NCBI RefSeq assembly: GCF_013267355.1 | Contig: NZ_CP053985.1 | Span: 2,790,001-2,854,000 of the forward strand | From: Achromobacter pestifer | GTDB taxonomy: Bacteria; Pseudomonadota; Gammaproteobacteria; Burkholderiales; Burkholderiaceae_B | DNA: 64,000 nucleotides | Direction: 5' to 3' | Part shown: positions 8,199-16,063 of the stretch, piece by piece | How positions within the stretch are numbered: position 1 is the first letter of the stretch | How the letters are laid out: every line of letters begins with the position of its first letter | Notes under the pieces: generated by a model | Database searches by the model: none | Told to the model about the DNA's origin: nothing | Seen by the model: only the letters and a program-made list of their open reading frames with translations | Translations under genes and position numbers: made by a program

Positions 8199-9161
8199 TT
8201 AGCGGATCAGCGTACCCGCCAGCGCGGCGGCGACCAGCAGGGCGCCCAGCCAGAGATTGGCGCGGAACAGCATGAAGTTGCGGTCAGGGCGCTGGATGTC
8301 GAAGACCTTCAGCTGCCACGCCAGGTGTGCCGCCACGGCCACCATGCCGACCTGGTAGGCCCACGACAGCCCGATGGCGTAGCCGCCCCAGGCCCACAGC
8401 ACGATGGTGGCCAGATAGAAGCCGCCGATCCAGAGTTTGCCCTGGTCGCCAAAGCGCATGGCAGTGGAATGCAGGCCCAGGCTGCGGTCGTCGCGCACAT
8501 CCACGTAGGCGTAGATGCTGTCATAGCCGACCTGCCACAGCACCGCGCCCGCCCACATCGCGATGGCGGCCAGCGGCACGTGGTTCTGCGTGTCCGACCA
8601 CGCCATCAGCATGCCCCAGTTGAAGCAGATGCCCAGCACCACTTGCGGCCAGTAGGTGACGCGCTTGCACAGCGGATAGACGAAGACGAAGGGCAGCACG
8701 GCCAGCGCCAGCCAGCGGCTCATTTCATTCAGGAAGAACAGCAGCGACCCGCAGACCAGCAACTGCCCGAGCAGGAACCAGACCGCGTTCTTCATCGTCA
8801 GCTGGCCGCTGGTCAGGGGGCGGAAGCGCGTGCGCTCGACGTGCTTGTCGAAGTTGCGGTCGCACATGTCGTTGACGGTGCAGCCGATGCCGCGCATCAG
8901 CAGCGCGCCCAGCGAGAACACGATCAGCCGCCCGAGGTCCGGCAGGCCGCCCGCGGCCTGGACCAGCGCGGCGATGGCCGGCAGCAGGGTCAGCCAGGTG
9001 CCGATGGGGCGGTCCAGGCGGCACAGGCGGGCGTAGGGCCGCCAGGACTTGGGCAGCCAGCGTTCGACCCAGTCGGTGAAGACGATGTCGCTGAGGTCGA
9101 CGGGAGATGGTTGGGGGGCGCTCACTGTCACGGCGAAACGGAATGGGAAAACCAAGAGCAT
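8199..9161 (-). CDS. ubiA: 4-hydroxybenzoate octaprenyltransferase
   Basis: An integral membrane prenyltransferase that attaches the octaprenyl chain to 4-hydroxybenzoate in ubiquinone synthesis. The two aspartate-rich motifs that bind Mg-diphosphate are present: NDMCDRNFD and the YAYVDVRDD region, both in cytoplasmic loops. There are eight or nine hydrophobic helices, and the conserved RLDRPIGTWLTLLP is near the N-terminus. The start is uncertain: the ATG used here lies inside the T-run of the terminator of the upstream aminotransferase gene, and GTG codons at 9131 or 9125 are plausible alternatives. None has a clear Shine-Dalgarno. Confidence 0.93.
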   Translation of the reverse strand: MLLVFPFRFAVTVSAPQPSPVDLSDIVFTDWVERWLPKSWRPYARLCRLDRPIGTWLTLLPAIAALVQAAGGLPDLGRLIVFSLGALLMRGIGCTVNDMCDRNFDKHVERTRFRPLTSGQLTMKNAVWFLLGQLLVCGSLLFFLNEMSRWLALAVLPFVFVYPLCKRVTYWPQVVLGICFNWGMLMAWSDTQNHVPLAAIAMWAGAVLWQVGYDSIYAYVDVRDDRSLGLHSTAMRFGDQGKLWIGGFYLATIVLWAWGGYAIGLSWAYQVGMVAVAAHLAWQLKVFDIQRPDRNFMLFRANLWLGALLVAAALAGTLIR

Positions 9162-9196
9162 AAAACAACGGCGGCCGGGCATCGCGCCCGGCCGCC
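9158..9196 (-). terminator. Rho-independent terminator of the aminotransferase gene
   Basis: An 11-bp perfect stem (GGCGGCCGGGC 9170-9180, GCCCGGCCGCC 9186-9196) is followed on the minus strand by TTGTTTTAT. It overlaps the possible upstream starts of ubiA. Confidence 0.8.
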
Positions 9197-9233
9197 GCTT
9201 CGATGCGCCAGAGGCGCTTCGGGGAGGGATCCT

Positions 9234-10430
9234 TTATTCGGCCTTTAGCAGCTTGCCGAGGATGGCGATGCCGCGGCGGATCTTGTCTTCCGGCACGGTG
9301 GCGAAGCTCAGGCGCAGCGTGTTGGTCTTGCCGGCGCCGCAATAGAACGGCGCGCCGGGCACGAACGCCACGTTTTGCGCGATGGCCTTTTCCAGCAGCT
9401 TGGTGCTGTCGATGTGCTCGGGCAGCGTGAGCCAGATGAACATGCCGCCTTCCGGCTTGGTCCAGCTGACGGTGTCAGGGAATTCCTGCTTGATGGCTTC
9501 CAGCATGCAGCTGCCCTGGGCGCGGTAGATTTCACGCACATTGGGCAAATGTTCTTCCAGGAAGCCGTCCTTGACGATCTCATGCACGGCCATCTGCGTC
9601 AGCGTGGGCGTGTGCAGGTCGGTGGCTTGCTTGGCTTGCACCAGCTTGTTGATGAGCGGGCGCGCGGCGGCGATGTAGCCCAGGCGCAGGCCGGGGGCCA
9701 GCACCTTGGAGAACGTGCCCAGGCGCACGACGTTGGCGCCGTACTCGGCGGCCAGCGCGATCAGGCCGGGCTGCGGCTCGCCTGCGTAGCGCAGTTCGCC
9801 GTAGGGATCGTCCTCGACGATGGTCAGGTTCAGCTCCGCGGCGCGCTTGACCAGCGCGATGCGGCGCTCCAGGTTGAGCGTGCGGCCGGTGGGGTTCTGG
9901 AAGTTGGGCAGGGCGTACAGGAAGCGGGCGCCGTCGGCCAGTTCAGGCGTGATGGCTTCCGGGATCAGGCCGCCTTCGTCGGTGGGCACCGGCACGAAGT
10001 TGGGCTGGTACAGGCTGAACGACTGCAGCGCGCCCAGGTAGCTGGGGTCTTCGACCAGCACCTTGCTGTCCTTGTCGATCAGCACCTTGCCCAACAGGTC
10101 CAGCGCTTGCTGCGAACCCGACACGATCAGGATCTGGTCGGCGGCGACGCTGGCGCCAGCCTTGTTCAGATCGTCCGCGACCCATTGGCGCAGGGGCGCA
10201 AAGCCTTCCGTGGGGCCGTACTGCAGGGCGGCGCGGCCGTTGGTGGACAGTACCTTGTCGAATGCCGCGCGAACTACCTCTACCGGGAAGCCGCCGGGCG
10301 CCGGCAGGCCGCCGGCGAACGAGATGACTTCGGGGCGCTCGGTTACCTTGAGGATCTCGCGGATGGCGGAGCTGGTGAGTTGCTGGGCGCGTTCCGAAAA
10401 GGAAAACGCAGGTTCGAGAGGCTTGTCCAT
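9234..10430 (-). CDS. PLP-dependent aminotransferase (fold type I, LysN/2-aminoadipate-like)
   Basis: A 398-residue class I/II aminotransferase related to LysN and other MocR-derived transaminases. Visible are the N-terminal FAGGLPAPGGFPVE, the cofactor-contact segment VSGSQQALDLLGKVL, NFQNPTGRTL, the PLP aspartate in VEDDPYGELRY, the Schiff-base lysine in LGTFSKVLAPGLRLGY, and the C-terminal arginine in TLRLSFATV. It probably moves amino groups between aromatic, branched or 2-aminoadipate-type donors and 2-oxoglutarate; the substrate is not fixed by sequence. I start at MDKPLEP because the further upstream frame is non-conserved in character. Divergent from the next gene. Confidence 0.9.
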   Translation of the reverse strand: MDKPLEPAFSFSERAQQLTSSAIREILKVTERPEVISFAGGLPAPGGFPVEVVRAAFDKVLSTNGRAALQYGPTEGFAPLRQWVADDLNKAGASVAADQILIVSGSQQALDLLGKVLIDKDSKVLVEDPSYLGALQSFSLYQPNFVPVPTDEGGLIPEAITPELADGARFLYALPNFQNPTGRTLNLERRIALVKRAAELNLTIVEDDPYGELRYAGEPQPGLIALAAEYGANVVRLGTFSKVLAPGLRLGYIAAARPLINKLVQAKQATDLHTPTLTQMAVHEIVKDGFLEEHLPNVREIYRAQGSCMLEAIKQEFPDTVSWTKPEGGMFIWLTLPEHIDSTKLLEKAIAQNVAFVPGAPFYCGAGKTNTLRLSFATVPEDKIRRGIAILGKLLKAE

Positions 10431-10608
10431 GGAGTGCTTCTTGATCAAGAAGGGTAGGAAAATACGGGCGGCTAATCCCTTGGGTTGCCCGGCGGAAAAA
10501 ACATTCGGCAAAAAACTATTGTCCCACACGGCAGCGGCCCGGCCCCCTTAATGGCGCCAAGCCCTAAAATCACCTGCATCGATAACCGCCTGTACAGTTA
10601 CATTTCCC

Positions 10609-11094
10609 ATGTTCGAAGCCGCTCCCATCGTCGCCGATTCCAAGGCCGCCCTGTACGCCGGGCTGGTTGCCCAGGCCCGCGCCCTGCTCGAGGGCGAGCA
10701 TGACCGCATCGCCAATGCCGCCAACCTGAGCGCGCTGGCTTATCAGGCCCTGCCCGACCTGAACTGGGCGGGCTTCTATTTCTACGACGGCACGGAACTG
10801 GTGCTGGGCCCCTTCCAGGGCAAGCCGGCCTGCGTGCGTATCCCGCTGAACCGCGGCGTGTGCGGCGCGGCCGCCAGCCAGCGCCAGACCCAGTTGGTGC
10901 CCGACGTGCACGCCTTTCCCGGACACATCGCCTGCGACGCGGCCTCACGTTCCGAGGTCGTGGTGCCGCTGGTGCACCAGGGCCAACTGATCGGCGTATG
11001 GGACGTGGACAGCCCGCTGCCGGACCGCTTCGACGAAGACGACCGCCAGGGCATGGAAGCCTTGTGCGCGGTGTTCCTGGACAGTCTGGGCTGA
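10609..11094 (+). CDS. msrC: Free methionine-(R)-sulfoxide reductase (GAF domain, fRMsr)
   Basis: A 161-residue single GAF-domain enzyme that reduces free methionine-R-sulfoxide, using thioredoxin. The three cysteines of the family are all present: Cys75 (GKPACVRIP), Cys85 (LNRGVCGAAA) and Cys109 (HIACDAAS), the same spacing as Cys84/94/118 of the E. coli protein. NWAGFYFYDG and VVVPLVHQGQLIGVWDVDS are standard for the family. Cytoplasmic oxidative-stress repair; it appears to be a single-gene unit. Confidence 0.92.
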   Translation: MFEAAPIVADSKAALYAGLVAQARALLEGEHDRIANAANLSALAYQALPDLNWAGFYFYDGTELVLGPFQGKPACVRIPLNRGVCGAAASQRQTQLVPDVHAFPGHIACDAASRSEVVVPLVHQGQLIGVWDVDSPLPDRFDEDDRQGMEALCAVFLDSLG

Positions 11095-11103
11095 GGCGCG
11101 GCG

Positions 11104-11132
11104 TTGACAGCATTGCGGGCTCCCGGTAGATT
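11104..11132 (+). promoter_or_regulatory. Sigma-70 promoter for the DapA-like gene
   Basis: TTGACA (11104-11109), 17 bases, TAGATT (11127-11132): a near-consensus sigma-70 promoter. Transcription would start near 11139 and give a leader of about 270 bases before the DapA-like start codon. Confidence 0.7.
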
Positions 11133-11172
11133 CCCGCATCTGCGTTTGCAGGCCACTGCACCCAATTCATTC

Positions 11173-11271
11173 ATGATTCATCAGGCCATTCAATCCGCTT
11201 TCCCGTTCCGCGCCCTGGGCGTGGTGCTGGCTTGCGTCGGCCTGAAATCCAAAAAACAGCCGCTCATCTGA
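11173..11271 (+). CDS. Possible 32-residue leader peptide
   Basis: A short open frame (MIHQAIQSAFPFRALGVVLA, then a basic tail CVGLKSKKQPLI) begins about 35 bases after the predicted transcription start. Its stop codon falls inside the left arm of one of two competing hairpins, which is the geometry expected if translation chooses between the structures. There is no good Shine-Dalgarno and I do not recognise the peptide, so this is tentative. Confidence 0.3.
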   Translation: MIHQAIQSAFPFRALGVVLACVGLKSKKQPLI

Positions 11272-11310
11272 CCGGAGCATGCTGTTCCGTCAGATGGGCG
11301 ACGGAACAGC
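11261..11310 (+). promoter_or_regulatory. Mutually exclusive hairpins in the DapA-like leader
   Basis: CGCTCATCTGAC (11261-11272) can pair with GTCAGATGGGCG (11289-11300), 12 pairs with one G-U. GCTGTTCCGTC (11281-11291) can pair with GACGGAACAGC (11300-11310), 11 pairs. The second left arm overlaps the first right arm, so only one can form. No T-run follows, so control of translation or RNA stability is likelier than classical termination. Confidence 0.5.
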
Positions 11311-11412
11311 GGCCTCCTGGCGGCGCTTTGCGCCGTCCGCGCATCCCCTAGTATCCCGAGCACTTCTGTACGGTCCTCAACCACGGTCCGCTTACACCGA
11401 AGGAGTGTTCTC

Positions 11413-12309
11413 ATGCAATCTCATCACCAATCTCCGATCCAGGGCGTCTGGGTGCCTCTGGTCACGCCGTTTGCCGGCGGCGCCGTGGACGGTGGGGCCT
11501 TGCGCCGTCTGGTGCGCCATTACGCCGCAGCGGGCGTGGACGGGCTGGTCGTGTGCGGCAGCACCGGCGAGGCCGCGTCGCTGGACGACGCCGAGCAGCT
11601 GGCGGTGCTGGACGCCGTGCTGACCGAGGCGGGCAGGCTGCCCGTCATCATGGGCCTGGCGGGCAACCACCACGGACACGTGATGCAGCGCCTGGCCGCC
11701 TTCGGCACGCGCCCGCTGGCCGGCATCCTGGCGCCCGCCCCGTATTACGTGCGCCCCGGCCAGGAAGGCGCCGCCACGTATTTCCGCTGCCTGGCCGATG
11801 CCTCGCGCTTTCCCTTGGTGCTCTACGACATTCCCTATCGCACCGGCACGACGCTGGATACAGCGACCCTGCTGGCGCTGGCCGCGCACCCGAACATCGC
11901 GGCCATCAAGGATTGCGGCGGCTCGCTGGAGAAGACGATTGCCCTGATCGCCGACGGCAACATGAACGTGCTGGCGGGCGAGGACCTGCAGGCGCTGTCC
12001 GTGATGAGTCTGGGGGGCGCGGGCATGATCGCGGCGGCGGCGCACATCCGCCCCGATCTGTTCGTGGCCATGCACCAGGCGGTGAAGGCGCAGCAGCTGG
12101 ACCTGGCCAGGAAGCTGTTCCATGCGCTGGTCCCCATCATCCAGCTGACGTTTGCCGAGCCCAATCCTGGTCCCTTGAAGGCGCAGCTGGGACGTCAGGG
12201 CCTGCTGAGCGAGGAACTGCGCATGCCCATGCCGTCCGCCAGCACGGCTCTGGCCGCGCGCATGGACGCCGCCGTGGCGGGGCTGAACCGGCAATATCCC
12301 TGCCAGTAG
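11413..12309 (+). CDS. Dihydrodipicolinate synthase (DapA)/N-acetylneuraminate lyase family protein
   Basis: A 298-residue TIM-barrel class I aldolase. The Schiff-base lysine is Lys166 (IAAIKDCGG), the catalytic tyrosine Tyr138 (LVLYDIPYRTG), and the pyruvate-carboxylate site is CGSTGEAASL (residues 48-57). It could be a true 4-hydroxy-tetrahydrodipicolinate synthase for lysine and cell wall or one of the many family lyases acting on other keto acids; genus members often carry several. The strong promoter and structured leader upstream are unusual. No lysine genes are nearby, which slightly favours a paralogue. Confidence 0.85.
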   Translation: MQSHHQSPIQGVWVPLVTPFAGGAVDGGALRRLVRHYAAAGVDGLVVCGSTGEAASLDDAEQLAVLDAVLTEAGRLPVIMGLAGNHHGHVMQRLAAFGTRPLAGILAPAPYYVRPGQEGAATYFRCLADASRFPLVLYDIPYRTGTTLDTATLLALAAHPNIAAIKDCGGSLEKTIALIADGNMNVLAGEDLQALSVMSLGGAGMIAAAAHIRPDLFVAMHQAVKAQQLDLARKLFHALVPIIQLTFAEPNPGPLKAQLGRQGLLSEELRMPMPSASTALAARMDAAVAGLNRQYPCQ

Positions 12310-12353
12310 GCCGAACTTGGTGAGCAGTCCGCCAGCTTTGTGGTGTTCGGATT

Positions 12354-12369
12354 CATTTAGTAATAAATG
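12354..12369. promoter_or_regulatory. Possible operator of the lipid operon
   Basis: CATTTAGTAATAAATG is a perfect inverted repeat with a 4-base centre, 63 bases before the first gene of the hydroxylase-desaturase-ketosynthase operon. It is the only clear dyad in that promoter gap; the binding protein is unknown. Confidence 0.4.
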
Positions 12370-12432
12370 TCCTACCGGGAAGCTGACGGATTGCTTATCA
12401 TGCGGCCATTCTTCGGGTGAAACAAAACGTTC

Positions 12433-13209
12433 ATGGCCCAAGCTTTTGTAGCCTTGTCCGCCTGGCAAGTCATGCTGGCGGGCCTGCTCTTCTTCGCCGG
12501 CATCTACCTGGTCTTCGGCGCGGCCACCTGGCTGCTGACGCAGCACATCCTGCCCGCGCTGGGCATTGGCCGCCCGCTGGATCCGCGTCCGCTGGCGCCG
12601 GGCCAGCTGCGGCGCGAGTTCGCGCAGTCCGGGCTGTCCATCCTGCTGTTCGGCACGGGCATGATTTTTCCGTGGGGCCTGTTGCAACTGGGCTGGGCGC
12701 ACCTGGACCCGGATGCCAGCTGGCAAAAGATCACGCTCGAGATCCTGGTGCTGGTGGCCTGGAACGATGTGCACTTCTGGATCAACCACCGCCTGTTGCA
12801 CACCAAGCTGCTGCGCCGCTTCCACCTGCCGCATCACCGTTCGGTCGTGACCACGCCATTCTCGACCTACAGCTTCCATCCGATCGAGGCGCTGATGCTG
12901 GGCAATGTGATCATGCTGCCCATGGTGCTGCACGACTTCAGCTTCTGGTCGCTGGCGTCGGTGCCGCTGTTCAGCCTGTTCTTCAATTGCATCGGGCACG
13001 CCAACTACGATTTCTTTCCCAACGTGTCCTACGCGCACTGGTTCGCCGCCAGCCGCCGCCATCATCTGCACCACGCCTGCTACAACGGCAATTACGGTTT
13101 CCAGTTCACCTTCATGGACCGCCTGTTCCGCACCCGCCTCAAGGCCGAGGCGGCGCAGTCCCAGCTGAATGCATTCCGGCAGCGAGAATCGCTTGGCGGG
13201 CGCGCTTAA
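12433..13209 (+). CDS. Sterol desaturase/fatty acid hydroxylase superfamily protein
   Basis: A 258-residue integral membrane di-iron enzyme. The histidine clusters are complete: H114-x4-H119, H131-x2-H134-H135, and H210-H211-x-H213-H214, with extra His149 and His189. Four or more hydrophobic helices surround them. The superfamily hydroxylates or desaturates fatty acyl, sterol or carotenoid C-H bonds with O2. It is the first gene of a packed operon; its 3' end overlaps the next gene by 41 bases, which implies translational coupling. The substrate is probably the product or precursor handled by the downstream ketosynthase fusion. Confidence 0.85.
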   Translation: MAQAFVALSAWQVMLAGLLFFAGIYLVFGAATWLLTQHILPALGIGRPLDPRPLAPGQLRREFAQSGLSILLFGTGMIFPWGLLQLGWAHLDPDASWQKITLEILVLVAWNDVHFWINHRLLHTKLLRRFHLPHHRSVVTTPFSTYSFHPIEALMLGNVIMLPMVLHDFSFWSLASVPLFSLFFNCIGHANYDFFPNVSYAHWFAASRRHHLHHACYNGNYGFQFTFMDRLFRTRLKAEAAQSQLNAFRQRESLGGRA

Positions 13210-14101
13210 GCGACAGCGCCGGCTGCCGTCGCTGCGCAACCGGCGCGACTGGCAAAGCCTGGCCTACCTGGCCGCGCTGCCCGCGCTGGCGGGCTGGCAG
13301 TGGGTGCACGGGTTCTGGTGGCCGCTGTACGGCCTGATGCTGTTCCTGACCCTGGGCGTGGGCGTCATCCACCACAACCACACGCACATCCGCATGTGGC
13401 GGGGGCGCTGGACCAATCGCGCCACCGACTTCTGGATCACGCTGCTGCAAGGCCATCCGACCTTCGTGTTCTATCCGGCGCACGTGGCCAACCATCACCG
13501 CTACAAGCATGGCGCGCGCGACGTGGCGCGCACCTATCGGTTCGGTGGCGACACCAACCACCTATGGGGCTATCTGCTCCATCCCTTGCAGGCGGGCTGG
13601 GTGCTGTACCCCTTGTTCTTCGCCTGGCTGGGCCGTCTGCGCCGGCACTGGCCGGGCGCCTGGCGCTATTGCATGGCGCAGTACGGCGTGTGGCTGGGCC
13701 TGTGGGGCGGGCTGCTGGCCGTGAATCCCATGAAGGCGCTGGTGTTCGTCATCGTGCCGCAACTGCACGGCCTGCACTGGCTGCTGGCCACCAACTACCT
13801 GCAGCACGCCCATGCCGACGGCGGGCCCCGGTCCGTCGCGGGCCTGAACTATGCGCGCAATTTCGAGGGCCTGGTCAATCCGCTGCTCTTCAACATCGGC
13901 CTGCACACGGCGCACCACGAGCATCCGCGGGCGCACTGGTCGGAACTGGTGCGCCTGCACCGTGAGCAATACCGCAGCCGCGTGAATCCGGTCTTGAACG
14001 AGCCCGGCTTGACGCCCTATATGTTCCGCGTGTTCGTGCTGGGCGCCGTCATGCCGCGCTTTCGCAGCCGCTCATGCATGGCGCCCGAGCATATCCGCTA
14101 G
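13169..14101 (+). CDS. Membrane fatty acid desaturase
   Basis: A 310-residue integral membrane desaturase with the three histidine boxes: H68-H69-N-H71-T-H73, H105-x3-H109-H110, and H246-x2-H249-H250 (continuing EHPRAHW). Hydrophobic helices lie at about residues 30-66, 132-155 and 165-207. It should introduce a double bond in an acyl chain with electrons from a ferredoxin or cytochrome. The start overlaps the preceding hydroxylase gene, and the next gene begins 33 bases after its stop, so all belong to one transcript. Regiospecificity cannot be read from sequence. Confidence 0.85.
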   Translation: MHSGSENRLAGALKRQRRLPSLRNRRDWQSLAYLAALPALAGWQWVHGFWWPLYGLMLFLTLGVGVIHHNHTHIRMWRGRWTNRATDFWITLLQGHPTFVFYPAHVANHHRYKHGARDVARTYRFGGDTNHLWGYLLHPLQAGWVLYPLFFAWLGRLRRHWPGAWRYCMAQYGVWLGLWGGLLAVNPMKALVFVIVPQLHGLHWLLATNYLQHAHADGGPRSVAGLNYARNFEGLVNPLLFNIGLHTAHHEHPRAHWSELVRLHREQYRSRVNPVLNEPGLTPYMFRVFVLGAVMPRFRSRSCMAPEHIR

Positions 14102-14134
14102 CGCCGCACCCCATACATCCACCAGAGGCCACTC

Positions 14135-16063
14135 ATGCCCATCGCGTTTCATCGTGTCTACCTGGAAAGCGCCGGCTATTTCATGCCGGGCGAACCCGTG
14201 TCCAACGATGCCATGGACAGCTACATCGCGCCGCTGAACCGCATGTCCAGCCGCATCAAGAGCCGCATCCTGGCGGAGAACGGCATCAAGCAGCGCTACT
14301 ACGCGATCGACCCGGAAGGCGCCACGGTGTTCTCCAACGCGCAGTTGGCGGCCAATGCCATCCGCGATTGCCTGCGGCGCAACGACAGCGACCTGTCCGC
14401 CGTGTCGCTGCTGGCCAGCGGCTCGTCGGGCGGGGACGCGCTGATGCCGGGCTTCTCCAACATGATCCAGGGCGAGCTGGCCGCGCATCCGATGGAAACC
14501 CTGTCGGTGCACGGCATCTGCGCGGCCGGCGTATCGGCCATCCAGACGGCCGCGCAGGGCGTGGAACTGGGCGGACATGCCAGCGCCCTGGCCGTGGCCA
14601 GCGAGCTGCCGTCGCGGCTCTTCAAGCGTTCGCGTTTCGCGGCGCGCGGCTATGACGCCGACTTCGACGCGCATTTCCTGCGCTGGATGCTGTCGGACGG
14701 CGCGGGGGCGGTGCTGCTGGGCAATACCGGACGGCCCCTGCCGGGCGCCTCGCAAGGCGTGCGCCTGCGCCTGAAGTGGGTGCACCAGCGCTCGTTCTCG
14801 GGCGATTATCCGGTCTGCATGCAGCTCGGCCTGTCGGCCGACCGCTCCAAGGGACATCTGGACTATCCCTCGTGGAACGAGGCCGAGGCCGACGGTGCGC
14901 TGTCCTTGCGCCAGGATATCCGCCTGCTGCCGCACCTGTTCGACATCGGCATCCATGAGTACGCCAAGCTGGTGCGCGACGGCTGGCTGGACCCGGATCA
15001 GGTGGACCACTTCCTGTGCCACTACTCGTCGGAGAAGTTTATCCCGGTGGTGGAAGACCTGATGGAGAAGGCTGGCCTGGTGATCCCGCGCGAACGCTGG
15101 TTCAGCAACCTGGCGTGGCGCGGCAACACCGGCGCGGCGTCCATCCTGATCATGCTGGCGGAGTTCCTGGAAACGCGCGAAGTGAAGCCGGGCGAGCAGA
15201 TCTTCTGCTACATCCCGGAATCGGGCCGCTTCATGGCTGCCTACATGTTGCTGGAAGCCGAGGCCGTCCACGCCCCGCAAATCGCCGTGGCCGCGCCTGC
15301 CGCCTCCGCGGCAGCGCCGCGCGAGGACGCCAACAGCGATGACGCCGCGGCGATCGCGCCGCCGCACGATCCCGACATGGCACCCCAGGGCCTGGGCCAG
15401 CTGCTGACCGAACTGGCGGCGATCTGGCACGACTACCGCTCGCGCGTGTGGCGCACGCCCGTGGTGCGGCGCCTGCGCAATCGCCAATTCCAGACCGCCG
15501 ATTATCTGAACTGGATGGAGAACTGGATTCCGCAGGTGCGCGAGGGCAGCAAGTGGATGCGCGAAGGCGCGGCCTCGCTGACGGAGCAATACGCACCGCT
15601 CGCGGCGCTGATCGACACGCATGCGGGCGAAGAGCAGAACGACTTCCAGATCCTGTTCCAGGACTATCGCACCGCGGGCGGCGCGGTCGCCGACATCGAC
15701 GCCCTGCGCCGCAATCCCGGCGGCGAAGCGCTCAACGCCTATCTGCATGGCCTGGCCGCCACGCGCGACCCCATCGGCCTGCTGGGCGCCATCTACATCA
15801 TCGAAGGCACGGGCCAGCGCATCGTGCCGGCGCTGCTGCCGCTGCTCAAGGCCAGCCTGACGCTGCCGCCGGACGCCTTCCGCTTCCTGGAATACCACGG
15901 CCATAACGACGAGCATCACCTGGCGCGCTGGTTGTCGGCGGTGGAGCTGGCGCTGGACTGCGATGAGGACGGCCGCGCCGAGCAGCGCATCGTCGACACG
16001 GCGCGCCGCACGGCCGCGCTGTACCTGATGCAGTTCCACCACGTGATGGAAGGCGACGCGTGA
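14135..16063 (+). CDS. Fusion of KAS III-like ketosynthase and haem-oxygenase-like di-iron domain
   Basis: A 642-residue two-domain protein. Residues 1-375 are a thiolase-fold ketosynthase of KAS III type: catalytic Cys129 in HGICAAGVSA, His296 in FLCHYSSEKF, and Asn331 in WRGNTGAAS. A low-complexity Ala/Pro linker (about 380-415) leads to residues 420-642, an all-helical domain of the haem-oxygenase-like (TenA/PqqC/CADD/UndA) type. It shows Glu557 (IYIIEGTGQ) and the helix signature His588-x3-Asp592-x2-His595, as in di-iron HDO enzymes; an acidic cluster near 499-503 could complete the metal site. The ketosynthase half recalls StlD/DarB-like enzymes, but I cannot confirm that. It sits between a desaturase and an unknown gene, with a one-base overlap to the latter. 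Confidence 0.8.
   Translation: MPIAFHRVYLESAGYFMPGEPVSNDAMDSYIAPLNRMSSRIKSRILAENGIKQRYYAIDPEGATVFSNAQLAANAIRDCLRRNDSDLSAVSLLASGSSGGDALMPGFSNMIQGELAAHPMETLSVHGICAAGVSAIQTAAQGVELGGHASALAVASELPSRLFKRSRFAARGYDADFDAHFLRWMLSDGAGAVLLGNTGRPLPGASQGVRLRLKWVHQRSFSGDYPVCMQLGLSADRSKGHLDYPSWNEAEADGALSLRQDIRLLPHLFDIGIHEYAKLVRDGWLDPDQVDHFLCHYSSEKFIPVVEDLMEKAGLVIPRERWFSNLAWRGNTGAASILIMLAEFLETREVKPGEQIFCYIPESGRFMAAYMLLEAEAVHAPQIAVAAPAASAAAPREDANSDDAAAIAPPHDPDMAPQGLGQLLTELAAIWHDYRSRVWRTPVVRRLRNRQFQTADYLNWMENWIPQVREGSKWMREGAASLTEQYAPLAALIDTHAGEEQNDFQILFQDYRTAGGAVADIDALRRNPGGEALNAYLHGLAATRDPIGLLGAIYIIEGTGQRIVPALLPLLKASLTLPPDAFRFLEYHGHNDEHHLARWLSAVELALDCDEDGRAEQRIVDTARRTAALYLMQFHHVMEGDA

Noticed and set aside
10485..10703. 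Small plus-strand frame before the msrC gene
   Set aside because: Overlaps the msrC start in another frame and has no ribosome site or family resemblance.
11392..13239. 615-codon open frame on the minus strand across the DapA-like and hydroxylase genes
   Set aside because: Both genes on the other strand have complete catalytic motifs; the minus frame has none.
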